Assembly (NCBI GenBank): GCA_013398295.1
Contig: VZSF01008502.1
Span: forward strand, 62,001-126,000
DNA: 64,000 nt
Reading direction: 5' to 3'
Source: Chionis minor
Taxonomy: Eukaryota; Chordata; Aves; Charadriiformes; Chionididae
A model generated the notes under the pieces. That model did no database searches and was not told the DNA's origin. It saw only the letters and a list, made by a program, of their open reading frames with translations. The position numbers and the translations under genes are program-made. Positions 1-11,523 of this stretch are shown piece by piece; positions within the stretch are counted from its first letter, which is position 1, and every line of letters begins with the position of its first letter.

Positions 1-1777
1 CTCTGAAATGGGGTGGGAGCTCCCCAAGGAAGGGCAGGCAGCCCCCAGCCTTTGCAGGGAACCAGCCTGCTAAGTGCTGGGGTGGGGGAAAGGAGGGGGT
101 TACCCCAGCAGCCTGGGAAGTTCATCCCATCCCCACCCTGAGGCTCTTGGAGGGGAACCAAGAGGGCGCAGGGCCTGGCTGGCTTGGGTAAAGCCACCTT
201 GATCTTTGCTCAGTTCATTATTTTAGGTACCAAGGGCATGCAGGCACATGGCTGTGGCATTTGCCATCCAAACCTGGTGCACAGCAGGGACATGGTTCAG
301 TGTCACCATGGGCCAGTCCCAGAAATATTGATATGCAAAGATTGCCCTGGGAGAGCCACTGCTCTTGGAACATGCCCTGCGTGCCAACCAAGCCCTGCTC
401 CAGCACAGATGAGTGAGGGCCCTACCAGGAGCTCCGGGCAGCCTGGCATTGCTGTCTCTCTGTCTTTGCCTCCCTCTCCCTCCTTGCGCTCACTTTGGTG
501 ACACCAGGAGGTTTGGTTTTCCCTCCAGTGGTCAACAGGGACCCTGACTAAGCCAAGCAAGGAGCAGCCCAGACCTGCACACCCCGCTGCTCCTGGCTCC
601 AGCATCTCGCCAGCTTCAGAGCAGCTGGGAAGGGCAGCATTTCTTTTCCTCCACTGCCATTTTTGAATAATTTTGTGGTCTCCAAGAGGCCAACCCAGAA
701 ACCTCCTACCCTGCGAAGCACAGCAGCCATGGCCCAGCATCCTGATGAAAGTCCTTGCTCCCCACCTGGCTGTACCCTGTCACCCACACGGGTGACGGAG
801 ACCAAGTAGTCCAACCCCAAAAGCCTGGGCACCACTTTGGGTCTGCCGAAACAGGGGCCTGGGCTCCCCCGCCCCCCTCCCAGGATGAATGAAATCCAGG
901 TTTATTTTATCCTTGGAGGTGCTGCTGTTTCAGGGCTGGTCCTGGCAGGGCTCAGCCAGCACCACCCGAGCCCACCCTCCTGGTGGTCTGAGCCACAGGC
1001 AAAGCAGCAACATACAATGTGAAGTCGGTCACCGGTGTCACCTGGAAGGGGGATGCTTTGGGAGAGGGACAGGCAGCAAGCTGTGGTCCAGCAGCCCCGT
1101 GACCCTCCCTGGCCATCTACCAGCAGCCTGGTTTCTGCAGGGCCAGCCTGATGCGGGATGCACTGGGACAGAGGTGTGAGGGTGATGGAGACCAAGACGG
1201 GAGCCAGGCATGAGCTCAGCCCCTGGGAGCCCCGAGGCCACCTCACGGGGCTCCTCCAGAGAGGAATCCGGAGGTAGGAGGTGGGCAGGTGCCAGCCAGG
1301 GTAGCAGAGGGACCCTGCTCTCCAAGGGAGAGGTGGGTGGTACGGGGGGCAATGCCCCAGCCCTCCAAAAAAGAAAGAGGCTTTCAAACATCCTTATGTA
1401 AGCAGGGAGCTGGCATTGCCTGGGAAACCATTGCCATGGCAATGGTAGAGGGGCTGGAAAAGCAGCTCAGCCCTCCTGAGAAGAAATTCCCTGTTTTAAA
1501 GAGGTTTTGTCCCCGGCCAGTCGCCAAGTGCCCGCCAGCCACATCTGAGCGCCAGCACAGAGCATGCCTGGCAGCATGTCCCCCCGTCCTCTCCTGCTGG
1601 GAACCACGATGGACGTGCAGCCCCATGCACAGACACTGACCAGACACTGTGACCCCATGGAAAAGGGGGGACAGCAACACTCTCGGGTCTGCTCAGCACC
1701 CCCAGCCTTCCCCAGCTGCCCACTGCTGTCCCACACAGGAACCAGGGGTGGGGGACACCCTCCATGACTGGTCCTAC
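1..1777 (-). other. NDRG4: NDRG4 intron following coding exon 2 (left part of window)
   Basis: On the minus strand this stretch follows the donor site of the second NDRG4 coding exon, so it is intron running off the left edge. I searched it for the next conserved NDRG exon, which encodes the EHDIETPYG motif, and for the alternative short-isoform start beginning MPECW. I found neither. The DNA is GC-rich, and the open frames on both strands look like composition artefacts. Confidence 0.6.
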
Positions 1778-1822
1778 CTTCCAGTCCATGTCCGCAGCAG
1801 AGAGGAAGACATCTGAGTTCTC
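1778..1822 (-). CDS. NDRG4: NDRG4 coding exon 2 (long isoform)
   Basis: This 45-base exon encodes ENSDVFLSAADMDWK. It matches the human NDRG4 long-isoform segment ESSDAFLLAADTDWK, recalled from family knowledge. The acceptor reads CTCCCCAG before GAG and the donor reads AAG then GTAGGAC. Both ends are phase 0, so it joins in frame to the exon at 2590-2658. This segment is specific to the longer NDRG4 isoforms and precedes the alpha/beta-hydrolase-like core. NDRG4 is a cytoplasmic NDRG-family protein of neurons and heart with no confirmed enzymatic activity. The core exons are not in the window. Confidence 0.9.
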
Positions 1823-1974
1823 CTGGGGAGAGCAGGAGTCGTTAGGGACAGAAACATCTCCCCGAAGCCCCTCACGCCTGAGACACCCTCCTCCCACCCA
1901 ACTCAGGAAGGCCCCAGACCCACAAGCACCCACTCCCCAGGGCAGAGCTGGCTGCAGGGGGACACGATGCCCAC

Positions 1975-2525
1975 GTGTGTGCACACATACGCGCATATCT
2001 GCAATGCCCACACACATGTGCATGCACTGTCTGCACGTGTACACACACACGTGTGTATTAGCATATGTGCAACATCTTCAGACACACATCATCACACCAG
2101 CCAGAACCCATGCTCACCCGTGCGTGTGCATCCATATCAGCACGTATGCACACACATGTACTGAATACCAACACACACGTACACAGCACCAGCACACATC
2201 CGCAGACGCATGCACTGAATACCAACACACATGCACACGTGTGTACCCAATATCAGCACACATCTGCACACGCATGCACTGAATACCAACACACGTGCAC
2301 ACACATACCCAATTACAGCATGCATCTGCACACGCATGCACTGAATACCAACACACGTACACATGTATTCCCAATACCAGCACACATCTGCACGTGTGCA
2401 CTGAATACCAGCATACATGTGCACCCAACAGCAGCACACATCTGCACACACACACTCCAAGTAACACCACCTGTGTGCACACACGTGCACCCAATACCAG
2501 CACACACACCCCCCTCAATTACCAC
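1975..2525. repeat. CA-rich minisatellite in NDRG4 intron
   Basis: Imperfect tandem units of about 55-65 bases, most starting with CTGAATACCAACACAC and ending in CACACGCATGCA. Clear unit starts lie near 2159, 2214, 2280, 2341 and 2401. The array fills most of the intron between the two NDRG4 coding exons. It is rich in alternating purine-pyrimidine tracts (CACA, CACGTG, TGCACACG), which can form Z-DNA. It opens long frames rich in His and Thr, or Cys and Val, in nearly every reading frame; these are artefacts. Confidence 0.85.
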
Positions 2526-2589
2526 ATAAGCACCCATGTCCTGCCACCCTACATGTGGCAGCTGGAGCCAGTGCAGTCGCCGGACTCAC

Positions 2590-2681
2590 CAGCTCGGTGT
2601 CCTGGCCCCGCAGCAGCGGTTTCTCCTCGGTGAAGCGCAGCTCATGCAGCCCCGCCATGGTCATCTCTTGCAGCAGCAGCC
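2590..2681 (-). CDS. NDRG4: NDRG4 first coding exon (start codon at 2658)
   Basis: Coding part 2590-2658. The protein begins MAGLHELRFTEEKPLLRGQD and then TEL. This is nearly identical to the human NDRG4 long-isoform N-terminus, MAGLQELRFPEEKPLLRGQD. The donor is CTG followed by GTGAGT, in phase 0, and leads to the exon at 1778-1822. Bases 2659-2681 would be 5' UTR if the acceptor-like CCCTGGGCAG just upstream is used, which would imply an earlier non-coding exon at higher coordinates. I could not identify that exon or the promoter. The start is firm because of protein conservation; the upstream exon edge is inferred. Confidence 0.88.
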
Positions 2682-5600
2682 CTGCCCAGGGCGAGGGACA
2701 TGTCAGCACCCACTGGGACCTGCCTCGGTCCCCGTCACCCCAGCCCCCCTGGAGTCTCCTGGGTCTCCATGGCCACGGGCACAGGACACAAAGCAGTTTC
2801 ACTCCACCCGTCTACCACTGGGACTTGTTTCTTCGGCTTGTCCGAAGGCCACAGCGAGCCCCTCCGCTGGGAGCTGCAAGCAGGCACGGGGCAGGCAGTG
2901 CCTGGACCTCAGCTCCCAGCTCCCACCCACATCCAGTTCTACCAGTTAAGGACAGAGCTATCTCCCAGGCACGGTCTTAGGCAAACTGGGAGACCAACCT
3001 GGTCTGTCTATGCCGGTCACCCCTGTAAGCACTCAGCCCAGGGCAAGAACATCCCAATTCCCACACCAGCTTCCAGCATCAGTCAGAGAGAGAAAATCCA
3101 GTTTTGTCTGGTTTTAGGCTGCAGACAGAAGGACAGAGAACAAGGGGTGATGTTTCTCAGCCGTGCTGGGAGGCAGAGGGATGCTCCTCTTGCAGCAATG
3201 GGAGAAACCCAAATGTGAAGCCTCTACTGCTGAAGTCTTCTCCTTGCCTGCAAAGCAGGTCCTGGCCAGCCGGCAGGTCAGCCCCAGGGCTGGCAGGGCC
3301 AGACACCACCCAGCAGAGGTGTGAGACTGGATGCTGCTGGCCAGGGCACTGGGACTTGGTACACCCCCCCCCACTGCCACCATCTCCAAAACCACCCCCA
3401 GGCACAAGCCCAGTTTATAAAGCAGAGGAGAGCGAGGGGATGCCTGCGCCCCCAGCAGCTGGCTGCACACAGAAGGTGACAGACATGGGGGACACAAGGG
3501 ACAAGCTACGCTCCCCTGTATATAGATGGGGTGGGTAACTGGCAGGTCCCAGTGCAAGGGGATTATCTACACGCAGGCAGGATCCAGACCTTCGCAGCCC
3601 CCATTTCCACGCCTTCCCCAAGGCTGAGCCTTCAGGCGAGCTGTTGCTGCTCCGAACCAGCCACCACTGGTCCCATGCACTCTCTGCTAGCTACCCACCC
3701 TCTGCCAGTCTCCCTGGGGATGACACGGGGCCATGCTAGCACCACAGCAGACACGGACCCCGCTCCATCCACAGCCTCGGCCAAGACTACTCCATGGCTT
3801 GTCCACCTTCAAACCCGAGTCAGCCCGAGTTGGCAATGTGGAACGCCAAGCAATGCTACGAACATTGCAAGGCCACCAGGAATACAGGAGCTGGTCATGA
3901 ACTCCCCTCCAAAGTCGGCTTTTGCTAATCCAACCGGGTTTTCCATTCAAAAACCAAGCAGGCTGTGCCACCTGGCTGCTTCCTGCAGCCACCGCACTTT
4001 GCTTTGCTCCTTGGGAGCCATCCAACAAACCAGAACCGTCTGGAGGGAGAAACCTGCCTCCGGCCTCCGCCAAGCCTCCTGGGAATCCCAGAGCTGGGAT
4101 TCTCCACATCACCCCCTGCACAGAGGGTTCCACCGAGCTGGGGGCTGTGTAAAACTCCAGTGGGGAGAGGTGCTGACAGCCCCATGGAGAGGAACATGTC
4201 TGGGGCATGCTGCTCCAGGCTGGGCTGCTGCTGGGGAGACAGCTTTGTGTGAGGAGACAGCCCCTGCCTGCAGCCCACCAGCACAGCTGGGGGGTACTAA
4301 GCCCACCGATGCAGAGCCACCAAGTGGGTGACCCCACGATCCCCTGGGCCACAATCCCAGGGTTAAAAAATGGGATGAAAATCAGCCTCACCAGTAGCTG
4401 GGTCTGGAAGACAGCAGGAGCGTCCCACGCTGACCGCACCAACCCACCGTGTGGCCAGAAGCCCCAGGGTGGCTGGGAACAGCACTTAGCATATGGTGAA
4501 TGCCTTTATTAATTAAAGCCTCCAGCTAATATGGGAGGGTGGCTAAGCAATGAGGAAAGGCCCCGTGACCTTGCTTGCGTGGTGGGGGGGAAGCTGGCTC
4601 ACGAGGGACGTGGCAGAGCTCTGTGCTAGCCAGCATCCTCAGCGCAGGATGGACGGGTCACCTCAGGTGGTGCTGAGTGCGGGAACGGAGAAGGGACTAG
4701 TACATCGGAGAGTCCCGTGGGTGCAACGGCCTGCAAGCAGGATCACAGCCATGCTGCCAGCTTCCCGGGTGCTCTTGCTTCCCATGCCACCCCATAGATC
4801 CCCTCGTCCCTGCTCCTGCCTGTGCAGCAGTGGGGCTGTGGGGCAGTGTCTCCCACCATTGCTGCAGAGGGCTGGTGAGGAAGCCCCAGCTCCAGGTCTC
4901 CTGGCCAAAACAACTGGGCTCCTGTCGCACATGGGGTCAATGTGGCTGGCAGTGAGCCCTCTTCACTGCTGCAGACCCCAGTGGTCCCCAACAGCACACG
5001 TCCCCAGAGTGCCACCCCAAGCACACCCATCTCTGCTCCCTCTCTGCCTTCCTGGTGTGGTGCCACCATTTCCTGGGCACAGTTGGGACATGCCTCCTCC
5101 CTAATCCCAAATCAGTCCCAAACCTGGCATGACATTAGTGCTCTATTTGGGACTAGTCCTCTGCCCCCCATACACAGATGGGGATGGGAACAGCCACGCT
5201 GGCTTACCTCCCCCAGGGATCAGCAGCCCAGGATGGGCTTATTGGAAGAGAACCAGATCATGGCAAGGAAATACATGATTATCATCCTCATGAGGCTGTG
5301 GGAAAGGTTTAGCATTGGGCAGTATGTCCGGTTTTAAGGCAGGGGTCCCTCAGACCATGCTCCATCCTCATAGCAGTCTCCCCGCGGAGCACCTGCGTCC
5401 CTCCCTGGCGCGTACGTGGCACCCAGGGCATGTCAGCACGGATTCTCCAGTGCGCGACAGACGGGGAGGCAAATCCAGAAGAGCGAGGGCTGGTCCCTGC
5501 CGGGCAGCCAAGCCAAGGCAACCTCCAGCGAGGTGGGGAGAGGGAGGAAGGGGGGGGACCTGCAGCCCACAGACGCATGCCCACAGCATCGCCTTCCAAG

Positions 5601-6012
5601 CCGGACGGCTGAGGAGCCACCATGGGGTGCAGGAAAACCCCAGTGCGACCCAGCCACCTCCCCGCTGGTGTGGGATAAACACCCACGGCTTGCTCTGACC
5701 CCTGGGGGGGCACAGGTCTGTGACCCCCACAAACCAGCCAAACCGTGTGCTCCAACTGGAGAGCGCAGGAGCAGGCAGGTCACAGCAGAAGACCCACCAG
5801 GCCGGGGAAGCCGGTGCCACCGATGCCGGGGCTTGGCACCCTGGGCTCAGGAGGTGGTGGGGAGCGGCGGGGGGGGGGCTCTGCGGGGGCGCAGCCTGTC
5901 TGGCAGTAGCTGTTGCTGAACGCAACCCCTCTCCCCAGCCCCATCCTCGGGGCACTTGGGCAGCGGAGGGGCTCCCGGGGGAGGCTGGTGGGAGAGCGGG
6001 TGCCGCCGGGAT
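2682..6012. other. GC-rich region upstream of NDRG4 coding exons
   Basis: No exon could be supported on either strand. It probably holds the 5' intron, and perhaps the non-coding first exon and promoter, of NDRG4. GC content rises towards 5,850-6,012, where G-runs up to ten bases long stand just before the assembly gap. Confidence 0.5.
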
Positions 6013-6747
6013 NNNNNNNNNNNNNNNNNNNNNNNNNNNNNNNNNNNNNNNNNNNNNNNNNNNNNNNNNNNNNNNNNNNNNNNNNNNNNNNNNNNNNNNN
6101 NNNNNNNNNNNNNNNNNNNNNNNNNNNNNNNNNNNNNNNNNNNNNNNNNNNNNNNNNNNNNNNNNNNNNNNNNNNNNNNNNNNNNNNNNNNNNNNNNNNN
6201 NNNNNNNNNNNNNNNNNNNNNNNNNNNNNNNNNNNNNNNNNNNNNNNNNNNNNNNNNNNNNNNNNNNNNNNNNNNNNNNNNNNNNNNNNNNNNNNNNNNN
6301 NNNNNNNNNNNNNNNNNNNNNNNNNNNNNNNNNNNNNNNNNNNNNNNNNNNNNNNNNNNNNNNNNNNNNNNNNNNNNNNNNNNNNNNNNNNNNNNNNNNN
6401 NNNNNNNNNNNNNNNNNNNNNNNNNNNNNNNNNNNNNNNNNNNNNNNNNNNNNNNNNNNNNNNNNNNNNNNNNNNNNNNNNNNNNNNNNNNNNNNNNNNN
6501 NNNNNNNNNNNNNNNNNNNNNNNNNNNNNNNNNNNNNNNNNNNNNNNNNNNNNNNNNNNNNNNNNNNNNNNNNNNNNNNNNNNNNNNNNNNNNNNNNNNN
6601 NNNNNNNNNNNNNNNNNNNNNNNNNNNNNNNNNNNNNNNNNNNNNNNNNNNNNNNNNNNNNNNNNNNNNNNNNNNNNNNNNNNNNNNNNNNNNNNNNNNN
6701 NNNNNNNNNNNNNNNNNNNNNNNNNNNNNNNNNNNNNNNNNNNNNNN
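6013..6747. other. Assembly gap (735 N)
   Basis: Run of 735 undetermined bases. The left flank is very GC-rich with G-runs; the right flank enters a G-rich tandem repeat. Predicted open frames running through the gap are meaningless. The missing bases could include the NDRG4 CpG island or first exon. Confidence 0.99.
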
Positions 6748-6800
6748 GAGGGGGGTTACACGGAGGTGGGGGCAGAGGGGGGTTACACGGAGGTGGAGCG
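6748..6800. repeat. G-rich minisatellite entering the gap
   Basis: Two copies of a 27-base unit, GAGGGGGGTTACACGGAGGT followed by GGGGGCA or GGAGCGC. The array starts at the gap edge, so more copies are probably missing from the assembly. Confidence 0.75.
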
Positions 6801-7411
6801 CTGCCAGCTAGGTTGGGACCCATCACCCTGTAAGCAGCTACGGAGGTCCCAGAGACAGACTGTGAAGGCCAATGGGTCCAGGGGATGCCTGTGGTCGGGG
6901 GGTCCCAGGAGCAGGCAGGGAACCAGTGAGAGCCCTGGAGAGCCCCAGGCATGGGGCCATGCCCAAGGGGCCTGGGGGTCCCTGAGAGCAGTGGATGGTG
7001 ATGATCAAGGTGCCCGGGGAGGATCCCAGGACAAGAGGGGACCTGTGCAAGAAGGATACTTGGAACAGAGCCACTATGGCCAAGGGGTCAAGGGAGTCCC
7101 GGGGAGTATTCAGGAACAAGAATAAGGATGACAAGGGACCTGGAGGTCCTCTGGAGCACAAGGGCCCAGGATAAGGGGGACCTGTGCAATGAGGGTCCTC
7201 ACAGCAGGACATAATGGTCTGGGGGTGCCAGGGAGTGGGGGTGGTGATAGCCATGGTGTCTGAAGGATCACCCAGGAGTGGAGGCCATGGCTGGAGTGGT
7301 GATGACCCCCACCACATATTGATGCTGAGGGTGTAGGGTGGCAGCTGTTTGGGGTAGAGCAAGAGCTTGTGGGGTGGCTGTTTGGATCCAGCAAAATCAG
7401 GGCCTGTGAAC

Positions 7412-7455
7412 ACTGCCATGGTGGGGGCGGGGNNACTGCCATGGTGGGGGCGGGG
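7412..7455. other. 2-N gap flanked by identical 21-bp ends
   Basis: The 21 bases at 7412-7432 (starting ACTGCCATGGTGGGGG and ending CGGGG) are repeated exactly at 7435-7455, with two N between. This is the mark of contig ends joined without merging their overlap. The sequence to the right is a G-run (GGGGCGGGGGGGGGGCCGGGG), a likely cause of assembly trouble. Confidence 0.85.
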
Positions 7456-10400
7456 CGGGGGGGGGGCCGGGGCAGGGAAGGAAGCAGTTGGAGATAGCCA
7501 GTCCCATAGTGTGGAAGATGCAGGACCCTCATCTTCTGTGTGAGGCATGGATGATGGCGGTGCTTGCCTCTGCCCTGGCTGTGGTCCTGCATCATTAAGG
7601 GCCATCAGCTTTGCAGGGCAATCAGTCAGTAGAGGTTTCCCCACCACCCTTGTAGTGATGCCCAGGTTTCTAAAGGAGCCAGGGACTCCCAAGGTGGCAG
7701 GGTGTGAAGCAAGGCAGTGTCCTAAATTGGGACAGCTGGTCCAGCAAGGACAGAGGGCCCCAGCCTGCCCTTAGAGCAAGGGCTGGTTGCCACCTGCCTC
7801 TGAGCTGGGCAAGCTCATTCTGCCTCTCTTCCTTCCTCTGTACTTCTTTGATACCGCTTTAATTCATTTTTTCCACAGTTAAGGATACAACAGCCTCCAC
7901 TCCCGAGTTGCCTGAGGCAACTGCGCAGGACATGCCATTCAAAACCGGCCCTTACCAAAACATCCCCATGGGAAAACTGCGGAGGGCCCCCATCACCTCC
8001 CCTCCACGGGCTTGGTTCCCCATCAAACCCAGCCCCATGTGATGCTCACCTGCGAGGACTTGGGCTGCGGTCTGGTGTCCAGGCTGTCACTTGCTCCTCT
8101 TCCCTGCTGGGCATTTCTGCCAGGCAAGTCTGGACAAAGCATTTCATATTTCCACTGCAAAGGTGGTGTGCATGAGTCAGGGCCTGATGCTCCTTCAGCC
8201 TGCATTTCAGTGCTATTTCCTTATCAGCATGGGAAAACCAAGTTTTCTTGTAAGGACGCATGAGGCTCAGGTTCTCCTACACCAAGTGGGGTCCATGCAA
8301 GAGCTGTAAGAGAGTCAGGATTTGGGTGCTGGGCTCTCAGAGACAACCTGTGCCTTGGAGGACCGGGGGACCAGCCAGCAGCAGACTTAGGCTGGCCCTG
8401 GAAAGGGATTTCTTGGTGGTCCCTGTAACCACCAGCTATGAGCCTTGGGAGCAGTGCTGACATCTCAAGGGGGCTGAAGCAGGGTCTCAATAGCACCACC
8501 CTCATCCAGAGATCCAAGTTGGCCTCCTACCCTATATTCCCAGGATGGCAGCAGGTGCTCTCAACACCTGGGTTGAACCAGGCATCCCAGACCTCAGCCG
8601 CATCACCCCTCTGCCAGCCATGGTGGCCAACGTACCCCTGTGCTTGACAGCACCTTTCACTGCTGGGCCATGAGAATGGCCCAGAATCCTACAAGCACCT
8701 CTTGAGGGGCTCAGGAATTTCTGCTGATACGGACATTCATCTCCATTCCTGGTACATCTGTTTTAACACCTTGTCCCAGGCTTTTTGGATGGCAACCAGT
8801 TTTCAGCTAATTTCAGCCTCTCCTGCTGAGTCACCAGGAGCTCTGCATCCAGTCTGTGTTCACCTTCTCACCTCGAAGGGAGAAAACACCCAGGATGTCA
8901 GGGAGAACAGGTGCCCCTTCATCCCTCAACTAGGAGCCAGCCCATCACCCAGCACTTCAATGGGGTCAGATCTTCCCTGCCTTCACGGTTGACTTTCACT
9001 CTTCTTCTGTGGGTCCAGCAACCACGGGGTTTCCTCTGAACTGGTCAGGGATGAGGTAGGGTCAGATTCAGATCTTCCTGACATCGTGCAAATTTAAACC
9101 TCCTCCAATTGCCAGGGATTTTTACAGGAATAAATAATTTTTCACATGGGGGATTTATCTTCTCTGCATGAAGTCCAACTTTATCAAGTAACAGCTTTTA
9201 GATGGCTACCTTGCCAAAGGAGCAGGACCACGTGGCTGAAATAATAGCATAATTAATTAGTCTTGGGAAGAACACAAGCTCTCTGTGCTCTGAGCTGGAG
9301 GGACTGGGGTGTGAACCCATGCGGGGGTTCAGAAATTACCTGCATGCAGAGCCACCCGCACCCCAAATCCCGTGATTCAAGGGAAGCAAGGGAGCTTTGC
9401 AGCATGGACTTTTCCCACAGTATTTTTCACTGCGCTTTTAATGTATGTCAATGTGACATTTTCCACATGGCTTTCCCTGTGCTTTTAGCTCAGCCATGTG
9501 ACACTAACCAGTCGAACAGAGGTCTTGCTCCAGAGATGGCATCAGGGAGGTCACAGCCCCAGACAGGGACTCCCCGGGACCTTGCTGGGGGTGTGGGGAT
9601 GCCACTTGCAGACTGCAGACTTGTGTCATCTCCTGGCGTTTAGTCACACATCCCAATACTCATTTCCAGGTGCTGCTGTGGCGTTGGTGCTCCCTGAGGA
9701 CCCAAGGGGCTCTCTGCCTGTAGATGTCGGTGATGACGTTGAAGTTGGGCTTCAGCTGTCTGAGGGATATCCCATCCCTTGCATCAAAGAGGGGGGATCT
9801 TGTTAGAGATGTGTCGAGCACAGAGGATGTCCCCCGGGGCCCACCCAGAGAGGGGGGTGGGATCCCCCCCTGTGCTGGCAGCCAGCCATTGGCCTGCCCA
9901 GCAGCACGGGGACTCCTTGCTGTGCTCCTGCAAAGCCCAAGCAGCCCGGGAGCCACCTCGTCCATGGCGTCCCACTCCAGCCTGACGGGAGCCAAAAGTG
10001 GGAGGGAGAAGTTGGGTGCTGCGGGGTGAGTCGGGTCTTAAGTGGCACGGAAAAGGCTGCCAGAAGCCCAGCGCCGCTCGCCAGACTCACGCCTCCGCCC
10101 TGACGCTGAGGACTGGAGCAGAGCATGCCACCCCAGGGCCGTTCACCCCCTCATCCCCCAGCTAGCCTCTGTGGTGAGCGGAGGGCGCCCAGCCAGGCAG
10201 CAGGAGATGCTATTTTAAGCCCCCTGGCTGGGAGCTGGACCCCTCCACGCTGTCTGTCTGGTGTGCCTCCCAAGGACACACCCTGGCCAGTGTCATTTTG
10301 CAGCCTCCTCCTTCCCCCGTGCACAGGTTTACTCCTCCACTGGCAGCGCAGAGTGATTTTCCATGGCACTGCCCATGCCAGCAGCGGCACAGGGAGCACA

Positions 10401-11517
10401 GGAGGGGCTGTCAAGCCACTGCAAGCCAGAAACATCCACGTGAATATTGGAAAAGGTCTTCTTGTGGGATTTGTTGCTAGGGAAACTGAGGCAGGGAGTG
10501 GCTGGGCCAGGACAGGGGCCACCAGGCTCACAAGCCGTAGCCACAGGCAGCCTTACAGCAGCTCTGCTTCCGCCGCGGTGTGGCAGAGAGCAGGGCAGGC
10601 AGGTGGAGAAACGGGAGCTGAGATGGAGATGCTGCTGGGGCTCCAGAGCAAAACTCCAGCGAAAGCTCAGCTCCCAGCAGGGCCCCTCTCCCTCTCTGAG
10701 AGTCACCTCTCTTGAACGAGAGCAGCTGGAGAGCAATGGGCTGCCCTCCCAGCCAGGATCCCCGACGCAGGAGCTGCCTCAGTGGTCACGCCTGCAAGTA
10801 GAGAGGCCAGAACCGCCGAACCCAGTGATGCCGCTGCTGCCAGAGAGGAAGTGTCTGGACATGAGTTCCCGAGACCTTTTCATTTCCCCCATCTCTGGAA
10901 GAAACCTGGAGAGGTTTCATGAAAAAGAGGGTAACGGCCATAAAACTCTAGTAAAAATGATCTGGCCTGGCCCTGGTTCCTCCCCAAAGCTCCTGCTGCA
11001 AGGACCACAGTGCCATCTCGACCTGGCAGAGGTGAGCTGGGACCCCCAACCCCACTGCAGGTACCTCCACATCCCTTGGCCACCCTTCCCACAGTGGCAT
11101 CTGGTGCTGGCAGCGCCACGACACCCCATCTGCTGGAAGATAGCTGGTGATGGATGGACCATGCAGCTGCCACTGGCAGAGAGTGGCCGTAGAGATCACC
11201 AGCAAGGGAAGCAGAGGTCTGAATGAAGCTGCGAGGCAGGGCAGGGTTTGACGCATGGCTGACAGCCCCAGGGTGCATCCTGTGCCACGCACGGGGCTAA
11301 TTTGGTGGCAGGAGGAGAAGCAGCCTGGGGCAGATGTGCTGGCTGCCCATGTTGGCCAGGCAGGGGATCAGCACAGTTGATTCACCTTTATCAAAGGGTT
11401 TCATGGGGATTAGGGAGCAGCCGGAGGTGCATGCAGTCCGGTGATGATGTGCAGAAGAGTCAGAGCTAAATTTAGCCTTGGTTGTGCGCGAGTGTGATGT
11501 TTTTATTGCTGCACTTA

Positions 11518-11523
11518 AATAAA
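11518..11523 (+). terminator. Candidate poly(A) signal AATAAA
   Basis: AATAAA in the context CACTTAAATAAAGACATTG, followed by a GT-rich stretch. It resembles a transcript 3' end on the plus strand. No coding exon was found upstream, so at best it marks a non-coding transcript. The hexamer also occurs by chance. Confidence 0.15.

Noticed and set aside
1764..2633. Several overlapping open frames of 60-170 codons on both strands
   Set aside because: They are translations of the CA-rich minisatellite (His/Thr or Cys/Val repeats) and appear in almost every frame.
3531..4442. Open frames of 250-266 codons on both strands
   Set aside because: Mutually overlapping, composition-driven frames in GC-rich DNA without splice sites or similarity.
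5720..7125. Open frames of 300-390 codons
   Set aside because: Most of their length is the 735-N gap; the remaining ends show no protein similarity.
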